Assembly: GCF_003131205.1 (NCBI RefSeq)
Contig: NZ_QFFY01000003.1
Coordinates: 186,001 to 250,000 of the forward strand
DNA from: Occallatibacter savannae
GTDB taxonomy: Bacteria; Acidobacteriota; Terriglobia; Terriglobales; Acidobacteriaceae
Reading direction: 5' to 3'
DNA length: 64,000 bases
In this document: positions 17,710 through 27,500 of the stretch, piece by piece
Layout: each line of letters opens with the position of its first letter
How positions within the stretch are numbered: the stretch's first letter is position 1
Notes under the pieces: model-generated
Seen by the model: only the letters and a program-made list of their open reading frames with translations
Databases searched by the model: none
Told to the model about the DNA's origin: nothing
Position numbers and translations under genes: made by a program

Positions 17710-17824
17710 CCCTTCATGCAAAATGCAAGTGGCTGATATATCTAGGCTTCGGCACTTCGTGCGCCTGGGCGACCAACCGCTGTTTCGATGGGTCGCATCA
17801 CAACCAGACAGGAGATTTTGCCTG

Positions 17825-18628
17825 GTGCCGATGCCCCGGAAAATCCGAATCGCGACGTGCCTGATTGCCATGGGAATGGCGTCGGGGCTGGTCGCATTTC
17901 GGAGCACGCCAGCGCCTCCAGCACCGGCACCTGTGGCCGAGCCGGCAGCGCCAGCACTGGAGCTGAAGCCTGCACCTTCGACGCCGATTGCTGAGAAGAA
18001 GGCGGAGCTGGGGGATGACGACACGTGGCGGCCGGAGTGGGATGCCACGATCGAGAAGGCGCTGCCGGAGGAGCTCGTCTCGCCCAAGATGGGACACAAA
18101 GTAGCCCAGTTCTGCCCGCGGTTTAGCAGGATGAGCGAGGCGGATCGCCGAGCTTTCTGGGCGTACTTCTTCCAGGCGCTCGCCGGCGCGGAGGCGGGTT
18201 TGCACGCTACCGCGGATGTGCAGCATACCGAAGCTCAGGTTGCCGTAGTGGATGGCGTGAGCCATCGAATGGTCCGCGCCTCTGGCCTGCTGCAGCTGAC
18301 TTACGAGGATTCGCGTCGATATGGATGTGACTTCGACTGGCATGCAGACAAGCATCTGCCTCCGCACGATCCGCGGAAGACCATTCTGCAGCCCGACAAT
18401 AATCTGCTGTGCGGCGTGAGCATTCTGGACAATCAACTGATCGATCAGAAGAAGCCCCTGATTTCGGTGTCCAGCTACTGGTCGACATTGAGACCGGGAT
18501 GGCCGGGCAACAAGGTGTTCATTGAGCAGATGCGAAATGTTCCGTCAGCATGCGGCCGTCCGCGGTTGGTCGTTCCGAAGCGACCCGCGCCTCCGCAGTC
18601 CTCAAACACTACTGAAACGGGCGACTGA
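17825..18628 (+). CDS. Exported lysozyme-fold (lytic-transglycosylase-like) protein
   Basis: GTG 17825 lies ten bases after GGAG (17811-17814); the ATG at 17831 is the alternative. The 267-residue protein has an N-terminal hydrophobic signal/anchor (about 5-24), a Pro/Ala-rich linker (about 27-60), and a domain containing ALAGAEAGLHATA and SGLLQLTYEDSRRYGC. The latter is close to the GLMQL...A..YG core of SLT transglycosylases, with a Glu upstream as possible catalytic acid. A role in peptidoglycan cleavage is inference; the fold match is moderate. Confidence 0.6.
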   Translation: MPMPRKIRIATCLIAMGMASGLVAFRSTPAPPAPAPVAEPAAPALELKPAPSTPIAEKKAELGDDDTWRPEWDATIEKALPEELVSPKMGHKVAQFCPRFSRMSEADRRAFWAYFFQALAGAEAGLHATADVQHTEAQVAVVDGVSHRMVRASGLLQLTYEDSRRYGCDFDWHADKHLPPHDPRKTILQPDNNLLCGVSILDNQLIDQKKPLISVSSYWSTLRPGWPGNKVFIEQMRNVPSACGRPRLVVPKRPAPPQSSNTTETGD

Positions 18629-18644
18629 TACAAGGGGCTCGCGA

Positions 18645-19478
18645 TCAGTGCCCAGCGATAGAAGCGCTCGCGGCCTTTCCGGGATCCGGGCTCAACTGCA
18701 TCAGTTCCTCCTTGGCCTGCTGGAGAGATGTGCCCTGATTGATCTGCTTGAAGTGCGACTTCACGTCGTCTTCGTTCTCTGAGATGGTCTTGAAGATCAG
18801 GGCGTGGCCATCGATGTGAACGTGAGTTTCGACGATCTCCCATACGGTCGGGGTGAGTTCGCGGCGCTCGACATCAAATGTGCCACCAGCCTTCAGCTGG
18901 CCAAGGATGCCGTAGCCGATCTTCACGTCGTGAATGAGCCGGCCTTTGAGAGTCGCGATGCGGTGCTGCTGTCGATCGACGGCCATGTCGCCTTCCATCC
19001 CGGCAAATACGCGGGCCTCCAGGTCAGGCGGACGAAACTGCGGATCGGGCTTGAAATGAAGAAAGATCTCGTTCCCTCTTTGACCGTCAAAGTTCCAGAT
19101 GAAAGCGTCCGGCAGAATCTTTAAGAGCTCTGCCGCCTGCTCGTCATCGTGCTGGCCGCTTTTGCGCTTCTTGTTCTGCGCGCTCGGATCGTTGATGAAG
19201 GAACTCATTTCCTGACTCTGCTGGTATTCGGGCAGCGGCTGACCATCTCTCTCGACTACGCGTTCGAGGCTGACGGACCGCGCCTCCGCAACCCATTGCT
19301 TCACAGTCTTGTCTGGTTTGCGGTCGAATTCGAAGTAGAGCCAGTGGGAGTGGTCGTTGCTCGAAGCTGCGAGCTCAGTCTGCACTGCTTGCCTTACGAT
19401 GTCGCGAGGGCTCTGAGCGGCAGCGACGGCGGTCAACAGAGGAATGACGAGGGTCAGTATGGGTCGGGTGCGGGTCAC
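18645..19478 (-). CDS. Secreted protein of unknown function
   Basis: 277 residues with a signal peptide (about 1-21, ending AVAAAQ). The remainder is soluble and rich in charged residues. It has a KKRKSGQHDDEQ segment near 105 and a lipoprotein-carrier-like pattern of beta strands (IWNFDGQRGNEIFLHFKP, LIHDVKIGYGILG, GGTFDVERRELTPTVWEI) that could be a LolA/outer-membrane-type sheet; that is only an impression. Convergent with the lysozyme-fold gene. Function not assigned. Confidence 0.75.
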   Translation of the reverse strand: MTRTRPILTLVIPLLTAVAAAQSPRDIVRQAVQTELAASSNDHSHWLYFEFDRKPDKTVKQWVAEARSVSLERVVERDGQPLPEYQQSQEMSSFINDPSAQNKKRKSGQHDDEQAAELLKILPDAFIWNFDGQRGNEIFLHFKPDPQFRPPDLEARVFAGMEGDMAVDRQQHRIATLKGRLIHDVKIGYGILGQLKAGGTFDVERRELTPTVWEIVETHVHIDGHALIFKTISENEDDVKSHFKQINQGTSLQQAKEELMQLSPDPGKAASASIAGH

Positions 19479-19573
19479 GGAGAACCTCCGGGTGCCTCAC
19501 AGACAAAGAGTTGGATGCCGTGAGTGCCCGGTGAGGGTTTCCTGGAGAGAGTAGAAGAACGCTGGGCGGGGAC

Positions 19574-19870
19574 TTAGCTTGGCCTGGGAGTCTCTGGAGC
19601 AGAGAGCCTGCGGAGGCGGTAGAAGATGGTCAAACCGGTGACGGAGCCGCAGGTGAGGAGGCTTGCGGCCATGCCGAGAGTGAGAGATGGATCGTGCTGG
19701 TAAAGGCCGTGGACGATTCCGATGACCTGGAGGACGCTGAAGCCGCCGAAGGTGATGAGGGAGATGCCTTCATCGCTCTTCTTGCGCCAGACCGCGATGA
19801 CCTGTGGAACGAAGAGGAGGGCGTTGCCGAGTAAGCCTACTCCGAAGATGACCGCGACGATCTCTTTCAT
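19574..19870 (-). CDS. SemiSWEET-like PQ-loop small transporter
   Basis: A 98-residue, three-helix membrane protein. The PQ motif (P22-Q23, in LLFVPQVIAVWRKKSDEGIS) and the following SxxTFxxF region match bacterial SemiSWEETs, half-size sugar transporters that work as dimers. Length is right for the family (about 85-100). Its start overlaps the stop of the upstream DUF2277-like gene by 4 bp (ATGA), so the two are probably translated together. Substrate not predictable. Confidence 0.8.
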   Translation of the reverse strand: MKEIVAVIFGVGLLGNALLFVPQVIAVWRKKSDEGISLITFGGFSVLQVIGIVHGLYQHDPSLTLGMAASLLTCGSVTGLTIFYRLRRLSAPETPRPS

Positions 19871-20148
19871 TGAATTACGTCCTTCGGGAACCTCTGTTCG
19901 TTGCGCATGCGCGCTTTCATAGCTTCTTCTTCGCGGTTGCGAGCGGGCGAGTTTGTCTCGAGTGACGCGAGGAGGCGTGCGGAGGCGGCTGCGACCTCAT
20001 CGATGGCAGCGGCAAATGCGGCTTCATTTGCCTTGGAGGGCTTGTTGAAGCCGCTGATCTTGCGGACGAACTGAAGCGAGGCGGCGCGGATTTCGCTGTC
20101 GGTTACGGGCGGATCGAAGTTGAAGAGAGGCTTGATGTTTCGGCACAT
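19867..20148 (-). CDS. DUF2277-family small protein
   Basis: A 93-residue cytosolic protein beginning MCRNIKPLFNFDPP and containing ASLQFVRKISGFNKPS, which I recognise as the conserved core of DUF2277. No function is established for the family. The 4-bp overlap with the SemiSWEET gene suggests co-expression. It is divergent from the purine nucleoside phosphorylase gene, with an 88-bp gap that must hold both promoters. Confidence 0.85.
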   Translation of the reverse strand: MCRNIKPLFNFDPPVTDSEIRAASLQFVRKISGFNKPSKANEAAFAAAIDEVAAASARLLASLETNSPARNREEEAMKARMRNEQRFPKDVIQ

Positions 20149-20236
20149 GGCTGTCTCCGGTGCGATGAGGTCCGCGTCACGCGAACGCCATCCGGTTCAG
20201 TTGTAGAATCGCAGCAACGCAACTTATTCGCAAAAT

Positions 20237-21103
20237 ATGAGCTATTTTGAGGACGTAAAGAAGGCTGCGCAGTACGTGCGCGCGCGGCTTGGAAGGCTTG
20301 AGCCGCATCTCGGAATCGTGCTTGGATCTGGACTCGGGGCTGCTGCCGAGTCGGTGATGAATCCTGTCGTCATTCCTTACGAAGATATCCCAAATTTTCC
20401 TCGATCCACGGTGGAGGGGCATTCGGGGAGGCTGGTTGCCGGAACACTGGGCGGAGCTCCGGTCGTGGTGATGCAAGGGCGCGTGCATTACTACGAAGGA
20501 CATCGGCCGGAGGCGGTCATATTTCCCATGCGGGTGCTGGGAACTCTCGGGATACGGGCGGTGATCCTGACGAACGCGGCTGGAGGGATCTCGGAGAAGT
20601 ACCGGATCGGGCAGCTGGTGTTGATCGCGGACCACATCAACCTGATGGGTTGGAATCCGCTGGTGGGGCCGAACGAGGCGCAGTTCGCGTTCGGGCGAAA
20701 AGGGTTCGGACTTCGGTTCTTTGACATGACGGAGGCCTACTCCAAGAGGCTGCGCGAACTCGCAGTCCGCGCCGCGGCGCTGGAAGGCGAGAAGCTCGAT
20801 GAGGGCGTTTACCTGGCGGTGAGCGGGCCAAGTTTCGAGACGCCTGCGGAGATCAAGGCGTTTCGGACGATGGGTGCGACGCTGGTGGGCATGTCGACGG
20901 TTCCGGAGACGATTGTGGCGCGGCATATGGGTGTCGAGGTGCTCGGTATTTCGTGCGTGACTAATCTTGCGTCCGGCCTTAACGAGACTCCGCTGAGCCA
21001 TGCGGAGGTGTTCGAGGCAGGACGGCAGGTGGAGCGCAAGCTGGCGGATCTGCTGGAGAGGCTGGCAATGTGGATGTCTGCGCTGGTGGATACCGAGTCG
21101 TGA
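20237..21103 (+). CDS. punA: Purine nucleoside phosphorylase
   Basis: 288 residues, the normal length for the trimeric (class I) enzyme. Seen: GSGLG phosphate loop near residue 31, EGHSG near 59, HYYEGH near 83, TNAAGG near 111, SGPSFETPAEI near 195 and GMSTVPE near 215. It phosphorolyses guanosine and inosine to base and ribose-1-phosphate. Its stop overlaps the GTG of the uridine kinase (GTGA), a translationally coupled pair that completes the salvage set begun by cdd and deoA. Confidence 0.95.
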   Translation: MSYFEDVKKAAQYVRARLGRLEPHLGIVLGSGLGAAAESVMNPVVIPYEDIPNFPRSTVEGHSGRLVAGTLGGAPVVVMQGRVHYYEGHRPEAVIFPMRVLGTLGIRAVILTNAAGGISEKYRIGQLVLIADHINLMGWNPLVGPNEAQFAFGRKGFGLRFFDMTEAYSKRLRELAVRAAALEGEKLDEGVYLAVSGPSFETPAEIKAFRTMGATLVGMSTVPETIVARHMGVEVLGISCVTNLASGLNETPLSHAEVFEAGRQVERKLADLLERLAMWMSALVDTES

Positions 21104-21768
21104 GCGAAGCGGGGGCCACTGCAGAGTCATCGCCACGGCTGCCGTTTCCGCCGGTGGTGATGGGAATCGCAGGCGCGTCGGGTTCGGGCAAGACGACGCT
21201 GGCAGCGGAGCTGGCCCGTGAACTTAACGGCGTCTATTTTCCGATCGATAACTACTATCGCGACCTGAGTCACCTTCCTTTCTCGGAACGGGTGAAGCAG
21301 AATTTCGATGATCCGGCGCTGATTGAGAGCTCGCTGCTTGCGCAGCATGTGGCTGCGCTGGCGCGAGGCGAGGAGATCGAGCGGCCGTTATACGACTTTG
21401 CGACACACACGCGCGTGCGGGGCCGCACGGAACCGATACGCGCGAGCGATTTCGTTCTCGTGGAGGGTCTGTTTGCGCTTTACTATCCAGAACTGCTGCC
21501 GCTGTATCAGTTCAGCGTGTACATCGATACTCCCGACGACATCTGCTTTGAGCGCCGCATGAAGCGGGACACGGTCGAACGGGGCAGAACGCCGGAGTCG
21601 GTGCGCGCGCAGTATGAGACGACGGTCAGGCCTTCGAGCATGAGCTACGTGCGGCCGTCGTCGTCGCATGCGGACCTGGTGATTGAAGGCACGGCAGCGC
21701 TGGACTGGAAGGTGGAGCAGGTGCTGGGGGAGATGAAGAAGCGCGGGTTGATTCGAGTGACGCGATAG
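21100..21768 (+). CDS. udk: Uridine kinase
   Basis: 222 residues if started at GTG 21100, which overlaps the punA stop by 4 bp; the frame is open further upstream inside punA, but that would be an unusual long overlap. The P-loop GASGSGKTTLA is near residue 23, the PIDNYYRDLS lid and substrate motif near 47, and FERRMKRDTVERGR near 150. It phosphorylates uridine and cytidine to UMP and CMP. With punA and cdd it closes a nucleoside recycling route. Confidence 0.92.
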   Translation: MSEAGATAESSPRLPFPPVVMGIAGASGSGKTTLAAELARELNGVYFPIDNYYRDLSHLPFSERVKQNFDDPALIESSLLAQHVAALARGEEIERPLYDFATHTRVRGRTEPIRASDFVLVEGLFALYYPELLPLYQFSVYIDTPDDICFERRMKRDTVERGRTPESVRAQYETTVRPSSMSYVRPSSSHADLVIEGTAALDWKVEQVLGEMKKRGLIRVTR

Positions 21769-22314
21769 AGCGTGTTGGTCCTCCGATTGGCATTGCGACG
21801 CGAAGATTCGCAGGGGCTGAAGCCCGGCAATTGCATGGCGGTGTGCGGCACGGCTGAAGCCGTGCCCTGATACAAAGCCGACGCGCGATTGGGTTCAAGA
21901 GTACCCAGAAGCGGCATGGCTGAACAGCTTGCTGAAAATGCGCCGGTCTTGCCAGGACTCATCGAAACCGTCCCGCGGTGGCTAAAGCCGCGCTCTCTTT
22001 GCACCCTTATCGGCACAGATAAATCTGTGCCCTTTCAAAACCCAGCCGTTTCGGACTTTTTCAGCACCTGTGAAGCCGTGCCCTGGTACGAAGCCTTGCC
22101 AAGGCCTTTCTTATCGCAACGTGACACTTTGGGCGGGGGAGTTGCGCCTAAAGTGGGAGGGCTTTCGGGGTGTGAAGCAGCCTACTCTGATGAATGCGAG
22201 CTGGCCTGGTGTGAAATGGGCAGGGATCCCAGTGCACTATTGGTTCAGTTCACAAAAGTTTCACGCAACATCCAAAAGGGAACGGGATTCGTACCGATAG
22301 CGTAGGAAACAGAG
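21769..22314. repeat. Intergenic region with stem-TGAA-stem hairpins
   Basis: No gene. A perfect hairpin GGCACGGC-TGAA-GCCGTGCC is at 21847-21866, with a GGGGCTGAAGCCC hairpin shortly before it. A block near 22027-22066 (GTGCCCTTTCAAAACCC, then CCGTTTCGGACTTTTTCAGC) repeats the sequence at about 12322-12360. Open frames across this DNA are repeat-derived. Confidence 0.75.
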
Positions 22315-22785
22315 ATGAGCAGATCACTGCAAGCAATGCGCGTGAAGGTCGAGGGCTGGCTGAGCCAAGGTGTCTCGCCGGAGCGCCTTGCGTTGACGCT
22401 TGCGCTCGGGTTTGCGATCGGGTGTCTGCCGATGATCGGGATACCGACGGCACTCTGCCTCGTTCTGGCTCTCGGGCTGCGACTGAATGTTCCCGCGATT
22501 CAGGCAGCGAACTACGCGGCAATGCCGCTGCAGGTTGCGCTGATCTTTCCGTTTGTACGGCTTGGGCAGTGGATGTTCTCCTCGGGATCGAGCGCCGCGT
22601 CTAACGCGAGCTCCGCCATGCATGGCTCGTCCTTGAAGCTGATCTGGGCTTCGGGGAGCCTTGCGGGGCATGCGCTGGGCGCGTGGTTCGTGACTGCGGT
22701 TCCGATGGTGGCGCTGATGACATTTGTGCTGACTGGCTTGCTGCGGCGCGTGCCGGTGCTGGCGAAGGCGCAGGCCGGCGACTAG
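22315..22785 (+). CDS. DUF2062 membrane protein
   Basis: 156 residues with the DUF2062 pattern: an N-terminal amphipathic segment, LALTLALGFAIGCLPMIGIPT, then LNVPAIQAANYAAMPLQVALIFPFVRLGQ and a C-terminal helix pair. The ATG 22315 follows AGGAAACAGAG. The family is found beside glycosyltransferases and lipid-modifying genes in many bacteria but has no proven function. Here it is alone between repeat regions. Confidence 0.82.
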   Translation: MSRSLQAMRVKVEGWLSQGVSPERLALTLALGFAIGCLPMIGIPTALCLVLALGLRLNVPAIQAANYAAMPLQVALIFPFVRLGQWMFSSGSSAASNASSAMHGSSLKLIWASGSLAGHALGAWFVTAVPMVALMTFVLTGLLRRVPVLAKAQAGD

Positions 22786-23217
22786 CGAACGGCCGGTCTA
22801 CAGTTCAGGGCCCCCCGCCCCCTCCCCCATTGCTTGTAAACAAATGCAGCGTTTTCTTCGGCTTGCAACGAAGGGTCAGCCCCAAGTGTGTCCTCTGACT
22901 GGATTTAGGCGCAAGTGTTTCTCCCTGTTGAGTTTAGAAGCGGGTTTACGTGGATTTCAGTGTGTTGTTCGCCTCATTTCGAGATTGGAACTTACCTCTA
23001 TTGTGACTGAAATTGTGAAATGGACTGCAAACTGGGGAAGTTCTGATTTCGGTTTTGGAATGAGGTACTTAGGGGAGGTTGCGGGAAGGCAGGGGGTTGA
23101 CTTTACGACGCCCGCTATCGCTCAACCACCCCAGCGACAAAGACCTGTCGCTGGGGACCCCCACGCCGCGATGACCGGAGCACAGCTTTGGGTCATCCCG
23201 GGGTTGAGTGAGGGGAG
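22786..23217. other. Intergenic region with dispersed-repeat remnants
   Basis: No gene. Contains a C-rich stretch followed by GCTTGTAAACAA (about 22810-22842), shared with about 9964-10000, and a GGACTGCAAAC box near 23020. Both belong to a repeat that also appears near 47081 and 47404. Confidence 0.6.
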
Positions 23218-24144
23218 TTACATTCCGGAGGGTTGGCGGGTGGGTTCGGGGTCGGCGCTGCGGAGCCAGGCGGTGTAGATCATGTCGCGGAGCATGGTGG
23301 CCCCGGCGGCGATGCGATCGGCGGTGAAGTCGCGCGATTCCTGAGAGCCGGCTCCGTCGAAGCCTCCGGCCTTCTCCAGCTGGTAGACCTTTTCGACGGA
23401 TTTCGAGGTCTGGCGGAGATAGGCCACGTAGTCGTCGAAGACGTCGCCTTGGAGAGCGTGAACGGGGGCTATGCGAGGCTGGACGTCTGAGGCGTGAATG
23501 TTGGCTCCGACGAACGGCCCTTCGAACTTCCAGTGAATCTTGTGGTCGGTGGTGTAGCCGTTGGGGTTGGGGCCTGTCCAGCCGTTGTACTGGACGGTGG
23601 TGTGGAGAGGCTGGGAGGCATCGCCGACGTAGTGACCGAGCCAGCCGGCGTAGAAGATGGCGGCCTGTTCGACGTCGTGGGTGTCCTGATGGGCTTCGGA
23701 GAGGCGGCGGTATTCGCGGAAGGCTGCTTTGAGACGCTGCCAGATTTCGGTGGCCTGCCAGGGCTGGAGGCCGATCTTGTCGGGGCGCTGTCCGGCGGCG
23801 AAGGCGGCGGCTTCGAAGTCGAAGCGGCGGTGAGGGAGAGGGCCGAGGGGATCGGCCAGTTCGAGGTCGATGAAGTGCTCGGGTGCCTGGACGGCGAGGA
23901 GTTCGGGCTCGGCTGGGGAACGCCAGCGGTCGGGCTCGGGCCCGAGGTATTCAATCTCAGAGAGGGCGCCGGCCCAGCGTAGAAAGGCGGGGGCATCCTG
24001 TGGGAGGTTGGTGACGGCGAGGCGGTTGATGATGCGATGACCTTCGTTACCCCAGGCGAATGCGAAAGGCGGCGGCACGAAAGTGCTTACAACGAGAATG
24101 AAGACAGGAAGATACAGGGTCTTACGGAGGCGTTTCCGGAACAT
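23218..24144 (-). CDS. Secreted S1/P1-type zinc nuclease
   Basis: The ATG at 24142-24144 gives 308 residues with a signal peptide whose predicted cut (AFA before W31) leaves Trp as first mature residue. This is exactly what S1/P1 nucleases need, since the N-terminal Trp amine and carbonyl bind zinc. WGNEGH follows. The metal motif continues with AGWLGHYVGDASQPLHTT (about residues 185-202). The frame is open 105 codons further upstream, but those residues are not family-like. Expected role: extracellular or periplasmic cleavage of single-stranded DNA/RNA to 5'-mononucleotides, feeding phosphate or nucleoside scavenging. Confidence 0.88.
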   Translation of the reverse strand: MFRKRLRKTLYLPVFILVVSTFVPPPFAFAWGNEGHRIINRLAVTNLPQDAPAFLRWAGALSEIEYLGPEPDRWRSPAEPELLAVQAPEHFIDLELADPLGPLPHRRFDFEAAAFAAGQRPDKIGLQPWQATEIWQRLKAAFREYRRLSEAHQDTHDVEQAAIFYAGWLGHYVGDASQPLHTTVQYNGWTGPNPNGYTTDHKIHWKFEGPFVGANIHASDVQPRIAPVHALQGDVFDDYVAYLRQTSKSVEKVYQLEKAGGFDGAGSQESRDFTADRIAAGATMLRDMIYTAWLRSADPEPTRQPSGM

Positions 24145-24555
24145 GGAAGCCAGTATAAGACCGGGCGGGTCTGACGGCTGCGGGAGGCCGGTGCGAAAGA
24201 GCGCTGGATTGCGCCTTCGGGCTGATGCTGTTCTGGGTACAACAGTACTTGGGTTCAGTAACATACGCTTGAAAACAAGACGTGTTTGTGGGAGGGTGCA
24301 AGATAAGCCTTCTTGCGTTCGTACTCTTGCTGCGATCCGGCGTTCTGCGGGTGCGTGGGACAGCTGGTGATTGTTGCATGTATTCTCGCTGGAACGGTGC
24401 GAGCGAAGGGGTGGGGCAGCACGGTTCTGCCCGGGAAACGCACGTGCGATCCATGGCAAGTCGCGCGGCGAAGTGTTACACCGGTGTAAGTGCCGGCTTC
24501 CGTTGATGAGGAAGCTCAGGTCGGACCGGCAGATTGCAGGAGCGCGGCAAAAGGG
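24145..24555. other. Divergent intergenic region between nuclease and sensor kinase
   Basis: No supported gene. It must hold the promoters of the nuclease (leftward) and the kinase (rightward). The one clear structure is a 14-bp palindrome at 24476-24489. Confidence 0.6.
24476..24489. promoter_or_regulatory. Perfect 14-bp palindrome, candidate operator
   Basis: TTACACCGGTGTAA is a perfect inverted repeat 67 bp before the kinase ATG at 24556 and just before the in-frame GTG 24490. Size and position suit a dimeric regulator; no other copy was noticed. Its position also argues against GTG 24490 as the start. Confidence 0.4.
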
Positions 24556-27500
24556 ATGGACTCACGCGAAGCCAGGCAGTTGAAGCAGGACGCAGAGAGT
24601 CAATCTCCGCCGATCTGGTCTTCCCTTTCGATTCTGGCGGTGGCGATGGCGGCGGGGGCGATCCTCGCGCGCGTGGAAGCTGGTCCGAGCTACGACTGGC
24701 TCCTGATCATGATCGCGATGGGCCTGACCGCGGCCGTGTTGATGCGGGTGCTGGCCGACAATGCCGCGGACAACGAAGCTGCGGCGCGCTACGCGGGCGA
24801 TCCGCTGAAGGACATTCTGGATTCAGCGGGAACGCTGGTGCTTTCGATCGGGCTGGACGGCAAACTTACGTATGTGAATCCCGCGGCGGAGCGGCTGCTG
24901 GGATATCACGCTTCGGAGCTGGTGAATCGTGAGAGCACTGAAAAGCTGATGGCGCAGGGTGAGGAGAACCGGCTCGTTTCTGAACTGCGCCGGCTGTACG
25001 GGATCACCAAGCCGATGGGAGCGGCGCAAGAGGGCTCGCTGACGTCGTACGCGGAGGTGGTGCACTCGCTGGCTCCGAGCCAGGTGCCGACGTTCGAGAC
25101 GCATCTGCGGCGGAAGGACGGAGCGCTCTTCCCTGTTCGCCTGCACATCTCGACGTTGCGAAACCGGGAGGGTATGCCGACGGGACTCGTGGCGGTAGCG
25201 CTCGATCAGACGAACTCCGGGTCGCCGGGCGAAGGACTGAAGATCCCGCGGGACCGGTATCGCGATCTGTTTGAGAGCTCGAGCGAGATGATCGCAACGC
25301 TCGATTTGGAAGGCAGGTACCTCTACGCCAATCCAGCATGGCGACAGATTTTCCGGCTTGATCCGACTGCGCCGCTGGAGAGCGAGCAGTTTGCGGATGT
25401 CTTCGGGCCGGGAGCACGCGAGGAGGCTGCTGCGCTGCTGAAGAAAGCGCAGGACGGGTTCACGGTGGACCGTGCGCCAGTGCGAACGGAGACCGGGGAC
25501 GGGCGCATGCTGGAACTGGAGATGAGCCTGCACCAGCGGCGGCGCGCGGGCAAGCCCGTAGCCATCCAGTGCCTGCTGCACGATGTGACGCAGCAGAAGC
25601 AGCGCGAGCACAGGCTGGCACTGCAACTGGTCGTCAGCCAGATTGTGGGCGAGAATGTCTCGGCCGAAGTGGCGACGAAGCGTGTTCTGGAGGCGCTCTG
25701 CATTTCGCAGGGCTGGGACGTTGCGGTGAAGTGGGACGTGAACCCGGAGGAGAACCGGCTGGAGTTCAGCACGGGCTGGGGGGTTCCGGGCAGGGATTCG
25801 GAGTCGCTGATCCAGGAGAGCATGGGAGTTACGCTGGCTCCGGGGGGAAGTCTGCCGGGCCGCGCGTGGAAGGAAGGGCGACTGGTGTGGGCGTCGGATC
25901 TATCGGTGATCACGCCGACGCCCCGGATACAGACTGCTTTGCGCAGCAGGATGATTTCAGGCTGGGCGGCGCCGGTGCAGGTTGGGAACCATGTGCTGGC
26001 GGTGCTGGAGTTCTATTGCCACTCGCGCATCCGGGAGGACCGCGAAACCACGGCGGCCATGGAGACGGTGGCGGGATCGTTGGCACAGATGCTGGCGCGG
26101 ACGCGGGAACGCGAGCGCGCTGAAGAGCTGAGCCGACAACAGGAAATTCTGCTGGGGTCAGTGGCAGACGGCATCTGCGGAATCGATCGCAACGGTCTGG
26201 TGCGGTTTGCGAATCCGGCGGCGGCGCGGCTGCTGGGTGCGCGACCACAGAACCTGATCGGCAAGCCGGTTCATCAACTGGTGCACGGATCGGCGCCGGC
26301 GGACAAGAAGTGCGGCGACGATTGTCCGCTGCGGCGAGCGACGGGACAGCGGAAGTCCGTGACCGGCGAGGGGACGATTTATCGAAGCAATGGGACGGGA
26401 TTCCCGGCGGAGTTCTTCCTGAATCCGATTCTGGACCAGGGGCGTTTTTCGGGTTCGGTGCTGAGCTTCAGGGACATCAGCCAGCGTTACGCGCTGGACC
26501 GCATGAAGGATGAGTTCGTTTCGACGGTGAGCCACGAGCTGCGCACACCGCTGACTTCAATTCGCGGCGCGCTGGGACTGCTGTCTTCGGGCATGCTGGG
26601 CGTGATCAACGAGAAGGCCGCGAACCTGCTGCGGATTGCGCTGAACAACTCGGAGCGTCTGGTGCGGCTGATTAACGACATTCTGGATCTGGAACGCACG
26701 CAGAGCGGACGCGAACCGCTGGCGTTCCGACAGATTCAGCTGGGCGAGATTGTGCGGCAGGCGATCGACGGCGTGCAGCCGATGGCGGACGAGGCGGGCG
26801 TGCTGCTGATCCACGACAAGACGCAGACGGAAGTGACTGCGGATCCGGATCGACTGCTGCAGGTGATCACGAATCTGCTTTCGAATGCGATCAAGTTTTC
26901 GCCTGCGAATTCGGCAATCTCCGTGATGCTGCGCTCGGGCGCGAGCGGTGTGACGCTGTCGGTGATCGACCAGGGCCGCGGCATACCAGCGGACAAGCTC
27001 GAAGCGATTTTCGGACGCTTCCAGCAGGTGGATGCTTCGGACTCGAGACAGAAGGGCGGGAGCGGACTTGGTCTCGCGATCTGCCGGGCCATCGTGCTGC
27101 AGCATAACGGGCGCATCTGGGCGGAGCGGAACCCGGTGCGGGGTTCCACGTTCCGCGTGTTTTTGCCGTATCAGCCGGCTGCGGCCGGAAAACATCCGGA
27201 CAGCGGGGCGAGCCCTGCCGCGCATGGGGCGGTGTTGATTGCGGACACGAACGGTACGACGCGGCCGTTGATTGCGGACCAGCTGGCGCGGTTTGGATAC
27301 AGGATTGTCGAGGCAACTACCGTTGACCAGGCTGTGGCGGTGGCACACGACGGAGTCTCCGCGATTGTGCTGGACACGACGCTGGACGGGATCAACGGAT
27401 GGGAGATTCTGCCGCTGCTGCGTCGAGAAGAGCCGGAAGCGAATACGCCGGTGGTGTTGCTGGGAGTGGCGAATCCGCAGCAGGCGCAAGACGCAAATCA

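Noticed and set aside
15913..18099. Very long minus-strand ORF (728 codons) opposite the AsmA-like and lysozyme-fold genes
   Set aside because: Its product is Arg/His/Pro-rich without domains, the usual result of reading GC-rich genes backwards; the plus-strand genes have start sites and recognisable domains.
21889..22305. 138-codon ORF
   Set aside because: Spans dispersed hairpin repeats; translated segments repeat those of the 12.3-kb field, so it is repeat-derived.
22844..23278. 144-codon ORF
   Set aside because: Crosses the CTGCAAA-type repeat and the end of the nuclease gene; no support.
24145..24459. Upstream extension of the S1/P1 nuclease
   Set aside because: Would bury the signal peptide 105 residues inside the protein and put the zinc-binding Trp out of reach.
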